From Phormidesmis sp963710175 (GTDB lineage Bacteria; Cyanobacteriota; Cyanobacteriia; Phormidesmidales; Phormidesmidaceae): a stretch of 64,000 bases of DNA. The DNA is taken from contig CAVPZC010000003.1 in assembly GCA_963710175.1 (NCBI GenBank), forward strand, positions 186,001 through 250,000, in the 5' to 3' direction. This document shows positions 32,399 to 40,567 of the stretch, one piece after another (the first letter of the stretch is position 1; every line of letters starts with the position of its first letter). A model generated the notes under the pieces. That model searched no databases. It saw nothing but the letters and a program-made list of their open reading frames with translations, and was not told the DNA's origin. A program made the translations under genes and the position numbers.

Positions 32399-32862
32399 TG
32401 CGTAAGTATTTGCTGGATACCAATATCATTTTGCGGTTGAGCAATCCATCTGATATCCAGCACGCCCTAGCAACAGAAGCCGTGGCCACTTTACTGATGC
32501 AGGGGGACGAGTGCTATGTGACAGCGCAAGTTCTGATGGAGCTATGGGTGGTTGCTACGCGGCCCACCAACGTGAACGGATTGGGATGGTCGGTTGAGCA
32601 AACGCATCAGATGATCAACCAGCTACTTGATCGGTTTCCTATTACGGATGAAACCTTTGATGTTTTCTCCAGTTGGCTAACGCTTGTAACTGAGAATCGA
32701 ATCAAAGGTAAACGGACGCACGATGCTCGTATCGCTGCTGTCATGATGGCTTCCAGTATTGGCCAAGTTCTCACGCTGAACCCGACAGATTTCTCAGGTA
32801 TTCCTAGTATTACAGTTGTGCATCCCCAAGCAGTAATGGATGGCGCTATTGAGCCTGAATAA
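32398..32862 (+). CDS. PIN-domain ribonuclease toxin (VapC-like)
   Basis: 154 residues. PIN acidic residues are visible: Asp7 in 'YLLDTNIILRL', Glu48 in 'VLMELWVVATRP', and the Asp in 'RTHDARIAAVMMA'; 'VLTLNPTDFSGI' is the usual C-terminal strand. VapC toxins are Mg-dependent RNases, commonly acting on tRNA or rRNA. The gene is translationally coupled to the upstream antitoxin. No inactivating change is seen. Confidence 0.9.
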   Translation: MRKYLLDTNIILRLSNPSDIQHALATEAVATLLMQGDECYVTAQVLMELWVVATRPTNVNGLGWSVEQTHQMINQLLDRFPITDETFDVFSSWLTLVTENRIKGKRTHDARIAAVMMASSIGQVLTLNPTDFSGIPSITVVHPQAVMDGAIEPE

Positions 32863-32947
32863 ATACCCGCTAACACTTGCACAAAAACAGACGAAAAAGA
32901 TAGCCCTGAACTGGTCTCGCAAATTATAGAAGAAGCCGCTGTTGTAT

Positions 32948-34159
32948 ATGAAACATATTGCGATCGCCGGAGCCGGACCTGCCGGAGCCGCCACTGCCCT
33001 ACTGCTCGCTCGGCAGGGGACGAAGGTTACTTTACTAGAGCAAGAAACGGCCTTTGACCGGGTGTTTCGCGGTGAAGGACTGATGCCAGCTGGGTTGGCA
33101 GCGCTCTATCAGATGGGGTTAAAAGAGACTTTTGAGCAGATTCCGGCTCGTCAGCTAGATGCGTGGGATTTTTATGTGGGCGGGCGGCGGCGAATGCGCG
33201 TTGTAGAACCTGAGCAAAACGGATTGGCAACCCAGATTATCGATCAGGGGGCGCTGCTGATTGCGATGGTGGAGCAGGCTAAAACGCTGCCCAATTTTGA
33301 ATTTTATCCGGGTTGGCAGGTGAACGAGTTGTTGCGAGGAGATCGCGATGAGGTTACCGGCATTCGGGCGACGCATCAGGGCCAAACTCAAGACTTTTTT
33401 ACGGATGCTGTGATTGCCTGTGACGGTCGTTATTCTCGGCTGCGAAAGCTAGCGGGCCTGACCCTGAACAAATCAGCCGCTCAGTTTGACGTGCTCTGGT
33501 TCAAGCTACCTGCCCCGCCTTCACTCGCTAAAGAGACGCCTTTTGTGGCCTGTTTGCAGCCGCAGCGACAGTTTGCCTTTTACCCCTCGTGGGATGGCCG
33601 CTTACAGATTGGCTGGATTGTGGAAAAGAGCGCTAAGACAGGACTGGCAAAGTTAAAAGACCGTGATTGGATAGAAGAGTTTGCACAGGCGCTGCCGCCG
33701 GGCTTAGCCGCTCACTTTCGCCAGCATAAAGACGAGTTAGAAGGGCCAATTTATCTCGATGTGCAGGTCGGCTGCTGCCCGCAGTGGAGCATTCCGGGGC
33801 TACTACTGCTTGGCGATGCGGCTCATCCGATGGCTCCTAACCGGGCTCAGGGAATCAATATGGCGCTGCGCGATGCGATCATTGTGGCCAATCATTTTGC
33901 TGAGCTAGACGGATCAATTTCTGCTGAAACTTTTCAGGCCATTCAAGCTGAGCGTCAGCCCGAAATAGAGGCGGTGCAAAGGATGCAGCTGGCCGAGTGG
34001 CGCAAGGTGGCGCTGATTTCACAGCCGGGACTGCCGTATTTGGCGTTTAAGGCGATCGCCACCGCCTTTGGTCGCTTTCGGTTCGCCCAAAATATCTGGC
34101 TACATGAGCAAAAAGGGCTGCGTGAAGGTGTGCTGCCAGTCACTCTACATCCGTACTAA
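32948..34159 (+). CDS. FAD-dependent monooxygenase (PHBH/UbiH-type)
   Basis: About 403 residues from the ATG at 32948; an in-frame TTG two codons earlier is less likely. The N-terminal dinucleotide fold is 'IAIAGAGPAGAATALLLARQ' (GxGxxG). The middle has 'AVIACDGRYSRLRKLAG' (DG motif), and near residue 280 'LLLGDAAHPMAPNRAQGINM' is the GD/P motif of aromatic hydroxylases. It uses NAD(P)H and FAD to hydroxylate or oxidise a ring substrate not identifiable here. It follows the VapBC pair by about 85 bp but is probably separate. Confidence 0.9.
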   Translation: MKHIAIAGAGPAGAATALLLARQGTKVTLLEQETAFDRVFRGEGLMPAGLAALYQMGLKETFEQIPARQLDAWDFYVGGRRRMRVVEPEQNGLATQIIDQGALLIAMVEQAKTLPNFEFYPGWQVNELLRGDRDEVTGIRATHQGQTQDFFTDAVIACDGRYSRLRKLAGLTLNKSAAQFDVLWFKLPAPPSLAKETPFVACLQPQRQFAFYPSWDGRLQIGWIVEKSAKTGLAKLKDRDWIEEFAQALPPGLAAHFRQHKDELEGPIYLDVQVGCCPQWSIPGLLLLGDAAHPMAPNRAQGINMALRDAIIVANHFAELDGSISAETFQAIQAERQPEIEAVQRMQLAEWRKVALISQPGLPYLAFKAIATAFGRFRFAQNIWLHEQKGLREGVLPVTLHPY

Positions 34160-34248
34160 AGCGCTAAACTAATCGAAGAACTAAACTGATCGGTTTAGAT
34201 GGTACGATTTCGCCGGGTGTCTGCATAGCTATCATTTGAGAGCGCTGG

Positions 34249-36009
34249 ATGAAAAAGTTGACTAAAAAATCCATGACTGATGGTTCGTACCGCTTTCGGG
34301 CGCGCACCGCTGCATTTTTGAGCAGTTTGTGTTTGGGTGGGCTGCTGCCTCTGGCGATGGCTAGAGCGGCGGTCGCGGCTGAACGGGTGACGCTCACCTA
34401 CGGTTTTATTGAGATTTCTACCTCTGTAGAGGCGCTGCGGGCCTACGGGGAGAGTGGCACGGTAAATGAAGAACTCGCGCCCTACCTGCGTCTGCTGAGT
34501 GAGGAGCAGCGATCGCAGTTCCGTCAGTCGCTGCAAGCTCGCCAGGATATCAGCCCGGTGGCGCTCTCACAGTTTTTGTATTCTTCCATCGGGCAAAATA
34601 TTTTGCGCTATGCGGGCGGCATAGTGCAGACAGCAGGCCGTTTGGATGGGGCCAAAGGGCTCAGAGGGGCGCTGGTGCTCTCTGCGGCTGAGCCTGAGGG
34701 TCTGTCGCTGCTGGGCGTGATTGAAAAATTCCCGACGAGCACGGTGCGAATCGATTCGCTGCGAGGGTTTCAGATCTTTGGGTCGCTTACCGGTTTGATC
34801 GGAGAGACGGCTGAGGCGATCGCCGCCATCGAAAATCAGTCAAATCGTTCAGCCTTTTCGCCAGCGAGCAGTCTACCTGATCTGACTCAGCCGGGCTCGT
34901 TTCCGGTTACCGTTCAGACCCTTGAAATTTACGACGGTGAGCGCGATCGCGCCTTACCGACCGATCTTTATCTGCCCGCTCGGCCAGACAGTTCGCCTGC
35001 CCCGCTGATTGTGATTTCTCATGGGCTCTCGGGCGATCGCACCGGTTTTGTCAATGTGGCTCGGCATTTGGCCAGCTATGGGTTTGCGGTGGCTGCGCTA
35101 GATCATCCGGGGAGCGATCGCCGCCAGCTAGAAGACTTACTCAGTGGCGCAGCCCGCGAAATTGCCCAGCCCACCGAATTTGCCGACCGGCCTCGCGACG
35201 TCTCTTATCTGATCGACGAACTCACCCGACTGAGCGCGGCCAACGGCCCTTTTGCCAATCGTTTAGAGACAGCGCGAGTGGGCGTCATTGGTCATTCCTT
35301 TGGTGGCTACACCGCTCTGGCCTTGGCCGGCGCTCAGCTCAATTTTGAAACGCTGCAAACCAATTGCGATTCGGAAGACTTTATCTTTAACGCGGCCAAT
35401 CCTTCTATGCTGCTGCAATGCACCGCCCTTTCCGCCCCTGAGCAGTTCGCTGCCGACCTGCGAGACCCGCGCATTCAGGCAGTAGTGGCGATGAACCCGG
35501 TAGGCAGCAGCCTGTTTGGGCAAGCAGGCTTTTCCCAAATTGACATTCCTATTCTCCTAGTCGCAGGCAGCGACGACCCGGTTGCTCCGGCTCTCTTAGA
35601 GCAAATTCGCCCTTTTATCTGGCTAACTCAATCGGAGGAGACAGCCCCCGCGCCAGACCATTACCTCGCTTTGATTGAGGGCGGATCTCATCTCTACGAT
35701 GTCCCTGGTCTGGCCGGGGGCGCCGACTTCCCTTCAACTAATCGACTCGTGAGCGACAGTATTCCGCTGGCCCACAGCTATCTTCGGGCCTTGAGCTTAG
35801 GCTTTATGCAAACCGAAATCGCTCAAAATCTGAGCTATCGCGGTGCCCTAGATGATCCTTACATCAGCCTTCTGAGTCAGCCCTTTTTACCGCTCTATGT
35901 CGTAGACTCGCTGAGCGAAGCCGCGCTGATAGCTCCTCCCGCTGACAGCCCTGAAGCTACTGATGAAGAGACCAACCTCCAACTGAGTGCACCCCTAGAA
36001 CAGCCTTAA
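34249..36009 (+). CDS. Secreted alpha/beta hydrolase with N-terminal DUF1400
   Basis: 586 residues. An N-terminal basic stretch and hydrophobic segment ('AAFLSSLCLGGLLPLAMARA') form a signal peptide. Residues about 45-180 are DUF1400 ('VTLTYGFIEISTSVEALRAY', 'FLYSSIGQNILRYAGG'), specific to cyanobacterial hydrolases of this type. The C-terminal alpha/beta hydrolase has oxyanion 'ISHGLSGDRTGFVNVA', nucleophile Ser in 'GVIGHSFGGYTALAL' and 'VAGSDDPVAPALLEQ' near the acid. A periplasmic esterase or lipase is inferred; the substrate is unknown. Confidence 0.92.
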   Translation: MKKLTKKSMTDGSYRFRARTAAFLSSLCLGGLLPLAMARAAVAAERVTLTYGFIEISTSVEALRAYGESGTVNEELAPYLRLLSEEQRSQFRQSLQARQDISPVALSQFLYSSIGQNILRYAGGIVQTAGRLDGAKGLRGALVLSAAEPEGLSLLGVIEKFPTSTVRIDSLRGFQIFGSLTGLIGETAEAIAAIENQSNRSAFSPASSLPDLTQPGSFPVTVQTLEIYDGERDRALPTDLYLPARPDSSPAPLIVISHGLSGDRTGFVNVARHLASYGFAVAALDHPGSDRRQLEDLLSGAAREIAQPTEFADRPRDVSYLIDELTRLSAANGPFANRLETARVGVIGHSFGGYTALALAGAQLNFETLQTNCDSEDFIFNAANPSMLLQCTALSAPEQFAADLRDPRIQAVVAMNPVGSSLFGQAGFSQIDIPILLVAGSDDPVAPALLEQIRPFIWLTQSEETAPAPDHYLALIEGGSHLYDVPGLAGGADFPSTNRLVSDSIPLAHSYLRALSLGFMQTEIAQNLSYRGALDDPYISLLSQPFLPLYVVDSLSEAALIAPPADSPEATDEETNLQLSAPLEQP

Positions 36010-36060
36010 CCTCAGCAATCTTGCTACGATTTATTCTATTCTCTCGCAATTGAATCCTCT

Positions 36061-36414
36061 ATGAGCCTGAAAGTCTACGGTATTCCCAATTGCGGCACTT
36101 GCAAGAAAGCGATCGCCTGGCTGCAAGACCAAAACATCGCCTACGAATTTATCGACACTAAAACCCAGCCGCCCACTCCATCGATGATTTCAAAGTGGGT
36201 CGCCGACCTCACCGCCCGCCCGATGCGCAACACCTCTGGCCAGTCCTACCGGGCACTGGGTGAAGAGAAAAAAGAATGGAGCGAGGCCCAGTGGATCGAC
36301 GCCTTTGCCCAAGACGCCATGCTGCTCAAACGCCCCCTGTTTGAAAAAGATGGCACAGCGGTGATAGTTGGCTTTCGCGCCAAAGAAGAAGAGAAGCTGG
36401 CGCGACTTACTTAA
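36061..36414 (+). CDS. ArsC/Spx-family thioredoxin-fold protein
   Basis: 117 residues. 'VYGIPNCGTCKKAIAWLQD' is the family start with a redox CxxC; 'DTKTQPPTPSMISKWV' and 'MLLKRPLFEKDGTAVIVGF' are typical of the Spx/MgsR/YffB branch rather than true arsenate reductases. Members act as glutathione-dependent reductases or regulators. Three bases separate its stop from the next ATG, so it is cotranscribed with the CrtISO-like flavoprotein. Confidence 0.9.
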   Translation: MSLKVYGIPNCGTCKKAIAWLQDQNIAYEFIDTKTQPPTPSMISKWVADLTARPMRNTSGQSYRALGEEKKEWSEAQWIDAFAQDAMLLKRPLFEKDGTAVIVGFRAKEEEKLARLT

Positions 36415-36417
36415 CCT

Positions 36418-37962
36418 ATGCCTCCCGAACAATCAGACATAGTCATCATCGGTAGCGGCATCGGCGGTCTGTGCTGCGCGGCGCTGTTAGCTCACTATGG
36501 CTTTCAGGTAACCGTGTGCGAAAGCCATACGCTACTAGGTGGTGCGGCCCATGGCTTTGAGCGCGAAGGCTACCACTTCGACTCCGGCCCCTCGCTCTAC
36601 TCTGGCCTATCTTATAGCCCCTCTCCCAATCCGCTGCGTCAGGTGCTGGATATCATCGGTGAAGACCTCACTTGGGCCAACTACGATACCTGGGGCTGTT
36701 GCTTACCCGAAGGTGATTTTGAGACGGCGGTCGGGGCCGATCAGTTTTGTGACGTTTTGCAGAGGCTGCGCGGTGAAAGTGCTGTCTCCGAGTGGCGCGA
36801 ATTGCAGCGAGTGATGAAGCCTTTGGCGAGTGCGGCGATCGCTCTTCCCACCGCCGCCGTCCGGTTCGACTGGGGAGCCCTGCGCACCGTTGCCCCCTTT
36901 GCGCCGCAGCTGCTCAAGCACGCCGCCAGCGCCCCGAAACTGGCCGGTCCCTTCAGCCGGATTATGAATAGCGTCATCACCGATCCCTTCATTCGCAACT
37001 GGCTAGATATGCTGTGCTTTTTGCTGTCGGGTCTGCCTGCTAGCGGCACCAGCACCGCCGAAGTCGCCTTTATGTTTGCCGACTGGTATCGCCCCGGCGT
37101 TCAGCTTGACTACCCCATCGGCGGTTCGGCAGCGCTGGTGGCCGCTTTGCTCAGGGGCATCACCAAGCGCGGTGGCAAAATCAAAACCGGTGCTCACGTC
37201 ACCCAGATCAACACTCAAGACGGCCAGGCAACTGGAGTGAGGCTGCGCGGCGGCGAAGTCATTCACGCTAGCCAGGCAGTGATTTCAAATGCGTCGATAT
37301 GGGACACGCTGAAGCTCATTCCTGCTGAAGTGCTGCCGCAAAAATTTACTGACAAGCGGCAGGCAACGCCCCCCTGTGAGAGCTTTATGCACCTGCATTT
37401 AGGCATAGAAGCTCAAGGGCTGCCCGCTGATCTGGCCTGTCACTACATTGTGGTCAACGACTGGGAAAAAAGAATCACCGCACCGCAAAATCTGATTTTG
37501 ATCTCTATTCCCTCAGTGCTAGACCCTGACCTGGCTCCACCCGGCAAGCATACGCTGCATGTCTACACCCCGGGCAGCGAACCCTACGCTCTGTGGCAGG
37601 GTATGGATCGCAGCAGTACTGCTTACGCCGAGCAAAAGCAGTCGCGCTCAGAAGCTATGTGGCAGGCGCTAGAGCGGGTCATCCCCGATATTCGGCAGCG
37701 GACGGCGCTGAATCTGACGGGTACGCCCCTAACTCACGAGCGCTATCTGCGTCGCTACCGGGGGAGTTATGGACCGGCGATCGCGGCTGGCAAAGCCCTC
37801 TTTCCTGGCCCTAAAACGCCGATTGAAGGGCTGCTGTGCTGCGGCGACTCTACCTTTCCGGGCATTGGCTTACCGGCAGTGGCCGCCAGCGGGATGATTG
37901 CCGCCCACAGTCTGGTCCCCGTGCATCAGCATCAGCAAATGCTCAAATCCATTGTTGGCTGA
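36418..37962 (+). CDS. CrtISO/phytoene-desaturase-like FAD oxidoreductase
   Basis: 514 residues. N-terminal FAD fold 'IVIIGSGIGGLCCAALLAHY', then 'LGGAAHGFEREGYHFDSGPS', the carotenoid isomerase/desaturase pattern. The C-terminus ends 'GLLCCGDSTFPGIGLPAVAA', a form of the second FAD-contact motif seen in CrtISO and retinol-saturase-like proteins. It is likely a carotenoid- or lipid-modifying enzyme. The exact reaction cannot be assigned, because cyanobacteria carry several related paralogs (CrtISO, CrtO and uncharacterised ones). Confidence 0.87.
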   Translation: MPPEQSDIVIIGSGIGGLCCAALLAHYGFQVTVCESHTLLGGAAHGFEREGYHFDSGPSLYSGLSYSPSPNPLRQVLDIIGEDLTWANYDTWGCCLPEGDFETAVGADQFCDVLQRLRGESAVSEWRELQRVMKPLASAAIALPTAAVRFDWGALRTVAPFAPQLLKHAASAPKLAGPFSRIMNSVITDPFIRNWLDMLCFLLSGLPASGTSTAEVAFMFADWYRPGVQLDYPIGGSAALVAALLRGITKRGGKIKTGAHVTQINTQDGQATGVRLRGGEVIHASQAVISNASIWDTLKLIPAEVLPQKFTDKRQATPPCESFMHLHLGIEAQGLPADLACHYIVVNDWEKRITAPQNLILISIPSVLDPDLAPPGKHTLHVYTPGSEPYALWQGMDRSSTAYAEQKQSRSEAMWQALERVIPDIRQRTALNLTGTPLTHERYLRRYRGSYGPAIAAGKALFPGPKTPIEGLLCCGDSTFPGIGLPAVAASGMIAAHSLVPVHQHQQMLKSIVG

Positions 37963-38164
37963 AGAGATGACTGAGACAAAAGATTAAGGAATGTAAAATA
38001 TTCGACGATTCACGGCCAGTTTCCTGAGAGAGCTACGTATCTCAAAAGAGTGAAAAATCACTAAACCCTCACAACAAAAGGGATTCTAATCCTTCTCATA
38101 AAAAATATTAACGTTATACTTGTTTACATAGCTGAGTATCAATTCTTAATATTTCCGACCCGAC

Positions 38165-38692
38165 ATGATGAACACCCCGAAAATTGTGGGCTCCATTTTT
38201 AAGCCCAACGTCAAGCTCAACCTCGCCTCACAGACGACGCTAGCCATTCTGCGTGCCATCATCGGCATCATGATGATTCACAACGGTTTAGACAAGCTGG
38301 CAGATGTCGAAGGGTTTGCTCAGGCCTACGTTGCCTACATCGGTTTGCCCTTCCCGATCTTCTTCACATATGTGGCCGCTTACACCGAGCTGCTCGGCGC
38401 ACCGCTGCTGATTATTGGTCTATTTGCCCGCCCAGCTGCTTTTGGCCTGCTGAGCACTATGTTTGTTGCCATGTATCACCATGTGAAAGTAGCTGGCCTT
38501 AGCCTGCCTTACCTGGAGCTATCAGCTGTTTACGCCGCTTGCTTCCTGTTCTTTTCTGTGAACGGCGCTGGCTTATTTTCCTTCGATGCTTTGATTGCCA
38601 ACTGGCTAGACGGCAGCAGCTTCTCTGCCAAAGCCAAGCAGCTCATGCGTATTAAATCCGACCCCGCCGATAGTACAGAGGCCGCTCAGTAG
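38165..38692 (+). CDS. DoxX-family membrane protein
   Basis: 175 residues, with an ATGATG start (first ATG taken). DoxX signature 'RAIIGIMMIHNGLDKLADVE' begins a four-helix membrane domain ('FFTYVAAYTELLGAPLLIIG', 'AAFGLLSTMFVAMYHHVKV', 'AVYAACFLFFSVNGAGLFS'). Family members are small inner-membrane proteins often tied to oxidative stress or quinone metabolism. It stands alone with a clear terminator downstream. The 200-bp AT-rich region upstream is the likely promoter. Confidence 0.9.
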   Translation: MMNTPKIVGSIFKPNVKLNLASQTTLAILRAIIGIMMIHNGLDKLADVEGFAQAYVAYIGLPFPIFFTYVAAYTELLGAPLLIIGLFARPAAFGLLSTMFVAMYHHVKVAGLSLPYLELSAVYAACFLFFSVNGAGLFSFDALIANWLDGSSFSAKAKQLMRIKSDPADSTEAAQ

Positions 38693-38757
38693 CTGCCAGT
38701 CTGCGTGCTTGATGGAAAAGACCCCGACCAAGGGTTCTCAAATAAAAAGCGCCCGAT

Positions 38758-38799
38758 GCGGTCCCGATAATTCTAAGCAGAATTCTGGGCCGCTTTTTA
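38758..38799 (+). terminator. Rho-independent terminator after doxX-like gene
   Basis: GCGGTCC..AATTCT pairs with AGAATT..GGGCCGC around an AAGC loop, with a small internal mismatch, and is followed by TTTTT. It lies 66 bp after the DoxX stop. The rest of the 38693-38971 gap shows no other feature. Confidence 0.75.
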
Positions 38800-38971
38800 A
38801 TGATTTGTACCGCTGCGAGCTGGCCTTAATATTGCGTTTGTACAGCCTTTAGAGATCTGCCGAGCCTGGGGTGAGCCTTTCCTCTGGTAGGGTTTAGGAT
38901 ATTCAAGCTGAGCGCATCCGAATCTGGTAAAAATATCTGATGCCTTCGCCATCCCGATTGGAGACAGACCT

Positions 38972-40327
38972 TTGCCACCTACCATTCCCCTACAGTTTGT
39001 CAACGAAGCTCAAGTCAAGCGTGACTATGTAAATCAGGCAGTGTGGCTAGAGACGTCTGGATTCACCGGACAAGCGGGAAACTACTGTCTGCTGCCCTCC
39101 GCCGCTGGCGAACTAGACCGGGTGCTAGTCGGCAAACCCAAGAAATTTGACACCTGGACGCTGGGCCGCTTAGCGCACACTCTGCCCGCCCAAAAATATC
39201 AGCTGGCCGACGAGTTTTCAGCTGAGGTGGCAACCTCGCTTTGCCTGGGTTGGGTATTGGGTCAGTATCGCTTCACCCGCTATAAGCGCACCGATGCCGA
39301 TGCCCTACCCGAACTGGCCTTTCCGAAAAATGTCGATCAGGACTACATCACCGCCGCCGCCGAAGCCACCTATCTGGTCCGCGATCTCATCAATACGCCA
39401 GCGCTAGATATGGCTCCGCAGCACTTAGCTGAAGCCGCTCAGCAGTTGGCCGGTCGTTTTGGGGCTGATTGCCAGGTGAGTGTGGGTGAAGACTTGCTAG
39501 CCGCTAACTATCCGATGGTGTACGCCGTCGGCAGGGCCAGCGGTCATTCCGGGGCTCAGGCGCCTCGATTGATCGATATGCGCTGGGGAGAGGCATCGGC
39601 ACCTAAAGTAACGCTGGTAGGCAAAGGCGTTTGCTTCGATACGGGCGGGCTGAATATGAAGAATGCCGCCGGTATGAAGCTGATGAAAAAAGATATGGGC
39701 GGCGCGGCTCAGGTGTTGGGTTTGGCCAAGATGATTATGCAGCTGGCGCTACCGGTGCAGCTGCGGGTGCTGATTCCAGCGGTAGAAAATAGCATTGCTG
39801 GGAATGCTACCCGCCCGGCGGATGTGCTCACTTCCCGACTGGGCAAGACCGTCGAGATTGGCAATACCGATGCTGAGGGCCGTCTGATATTGGCAGATGC
39901 GCTGACCGCCGCTAGCAGCGACTCACCAGCACTATTAGTTGACTGTGCGACCCTCACTGGCGCAGCGCGAATTGCTATTGGCACCGAAATTGCCGCTTTG
40001 TTTTGCAATCATGACGAGACGGCTGAGGCCCTTCTGAAAGTGGGCATTCAGCAAGATGACCCACTCTGGCGGCTGCCGCTGCACGATTCCTACCGAGCCA
40101 TGCTAGAAAGCAAAGTGGCCGATCTCAACAACATCGCCAGCACGCCTTATGGGGGGGCAATTACCGCTGCTTTATTTTTGCGCGAATTTGTTCAGGAGCA
40201 GACGCCCTGGATCCACGTTGACTTTATGGCTTACAACACCCGCAGCCTGCCCGGTCGCCCGGAAGGGGGGGAAGCGATGGGGATGCGATCGCTCTTCTCT
40301 CTGATCAAAACCCGCTTTGCCGCCTAA
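38972..40327 (+). CDS. M17 leucyl aminopeptidase family protein
   Basis: 451 residues with a TTG start, the only upstream start in frame. The metal and catalytic residues of M17 peptidases are present in 'LVGKGVCFDTGGLNMK' (Lys and Asp), 'MKKDMGGAAQVLGLA' (Asp) and 'IGNTDAEGRLILADAL' (the NTDAEGRL signature with Asp, Glu and Arg). It is somewhat shorter than classical PepA (~500), with a different N-terminal domain, closer to PepB-like forms. It should be a cytoplasmic hexameric di-metal aminopeptidase. Confidence 0.92.
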   Translation: MPPTIPLQFVNEAQVKRDYVNQAVWLETSGFTGQAGNYCLLPSAAGELDRVLVGKPKKFDTWTLGRLAHTLPAQKYQLADEFSAEVATSLCLGWVLGQYRFTRYKRTDADALPELAFPKNVDQDYITAAAEATYLVRDLINTPALDMAPQHLAEAAQQLAGRFGADCQVSVGEDLLAANYPMVYAVGRASGHSGAQAPRLIDMRWGEASAPKVTLVGKGVCFDTGGLNMKNAAGMKLMKKDMGGAAQVLGLAKMIMQLALPVQLRVLIPAVENSIAGNATRPADVLTSRLGKTVEIGNTDAEGRLILADALTAASSDSPALLVDCATLTGAARIAIGTEIAALFCNHDETAEALLKVGIQQDDPLWRLPLHDSYRAMLESKVADLNNIASTPYGGAITAALFLREFVQEQTPWIHVDFMAYNTRSLPGRPEGGEAMGMRSLFSLIKTRFAA

Positions 40328-40567
40328 ACTTTACACGCCTTGAATTTGCAGTTGACAGGTGCCCAAACACTGGGAAGGTGCAGTGGTTTCCACCAAGTTC
40401 AGCTGTCCGACTAGCCACTTTGACGGACAATTCCAAACAAATCCAGCGGGATTGGTCATAACCAGAACGATTGCCTCTACAATATCAGCAAATTTTTCAT
40501 AAAAATTATTCAATAGCTCAAGCGACAGCAGGCTCGCTGGAGTTATGTGTCTTTAGACAGGCTCATA

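Noticed and set aside
40331..40513. 60-codon minus-strand open frame between the aminopeptidase and the repeat protein
   Set aside because: It has only a TTG start, no ribosome-binding site and no recognisable family, although its composition is not absurd. Left out for lack of support.
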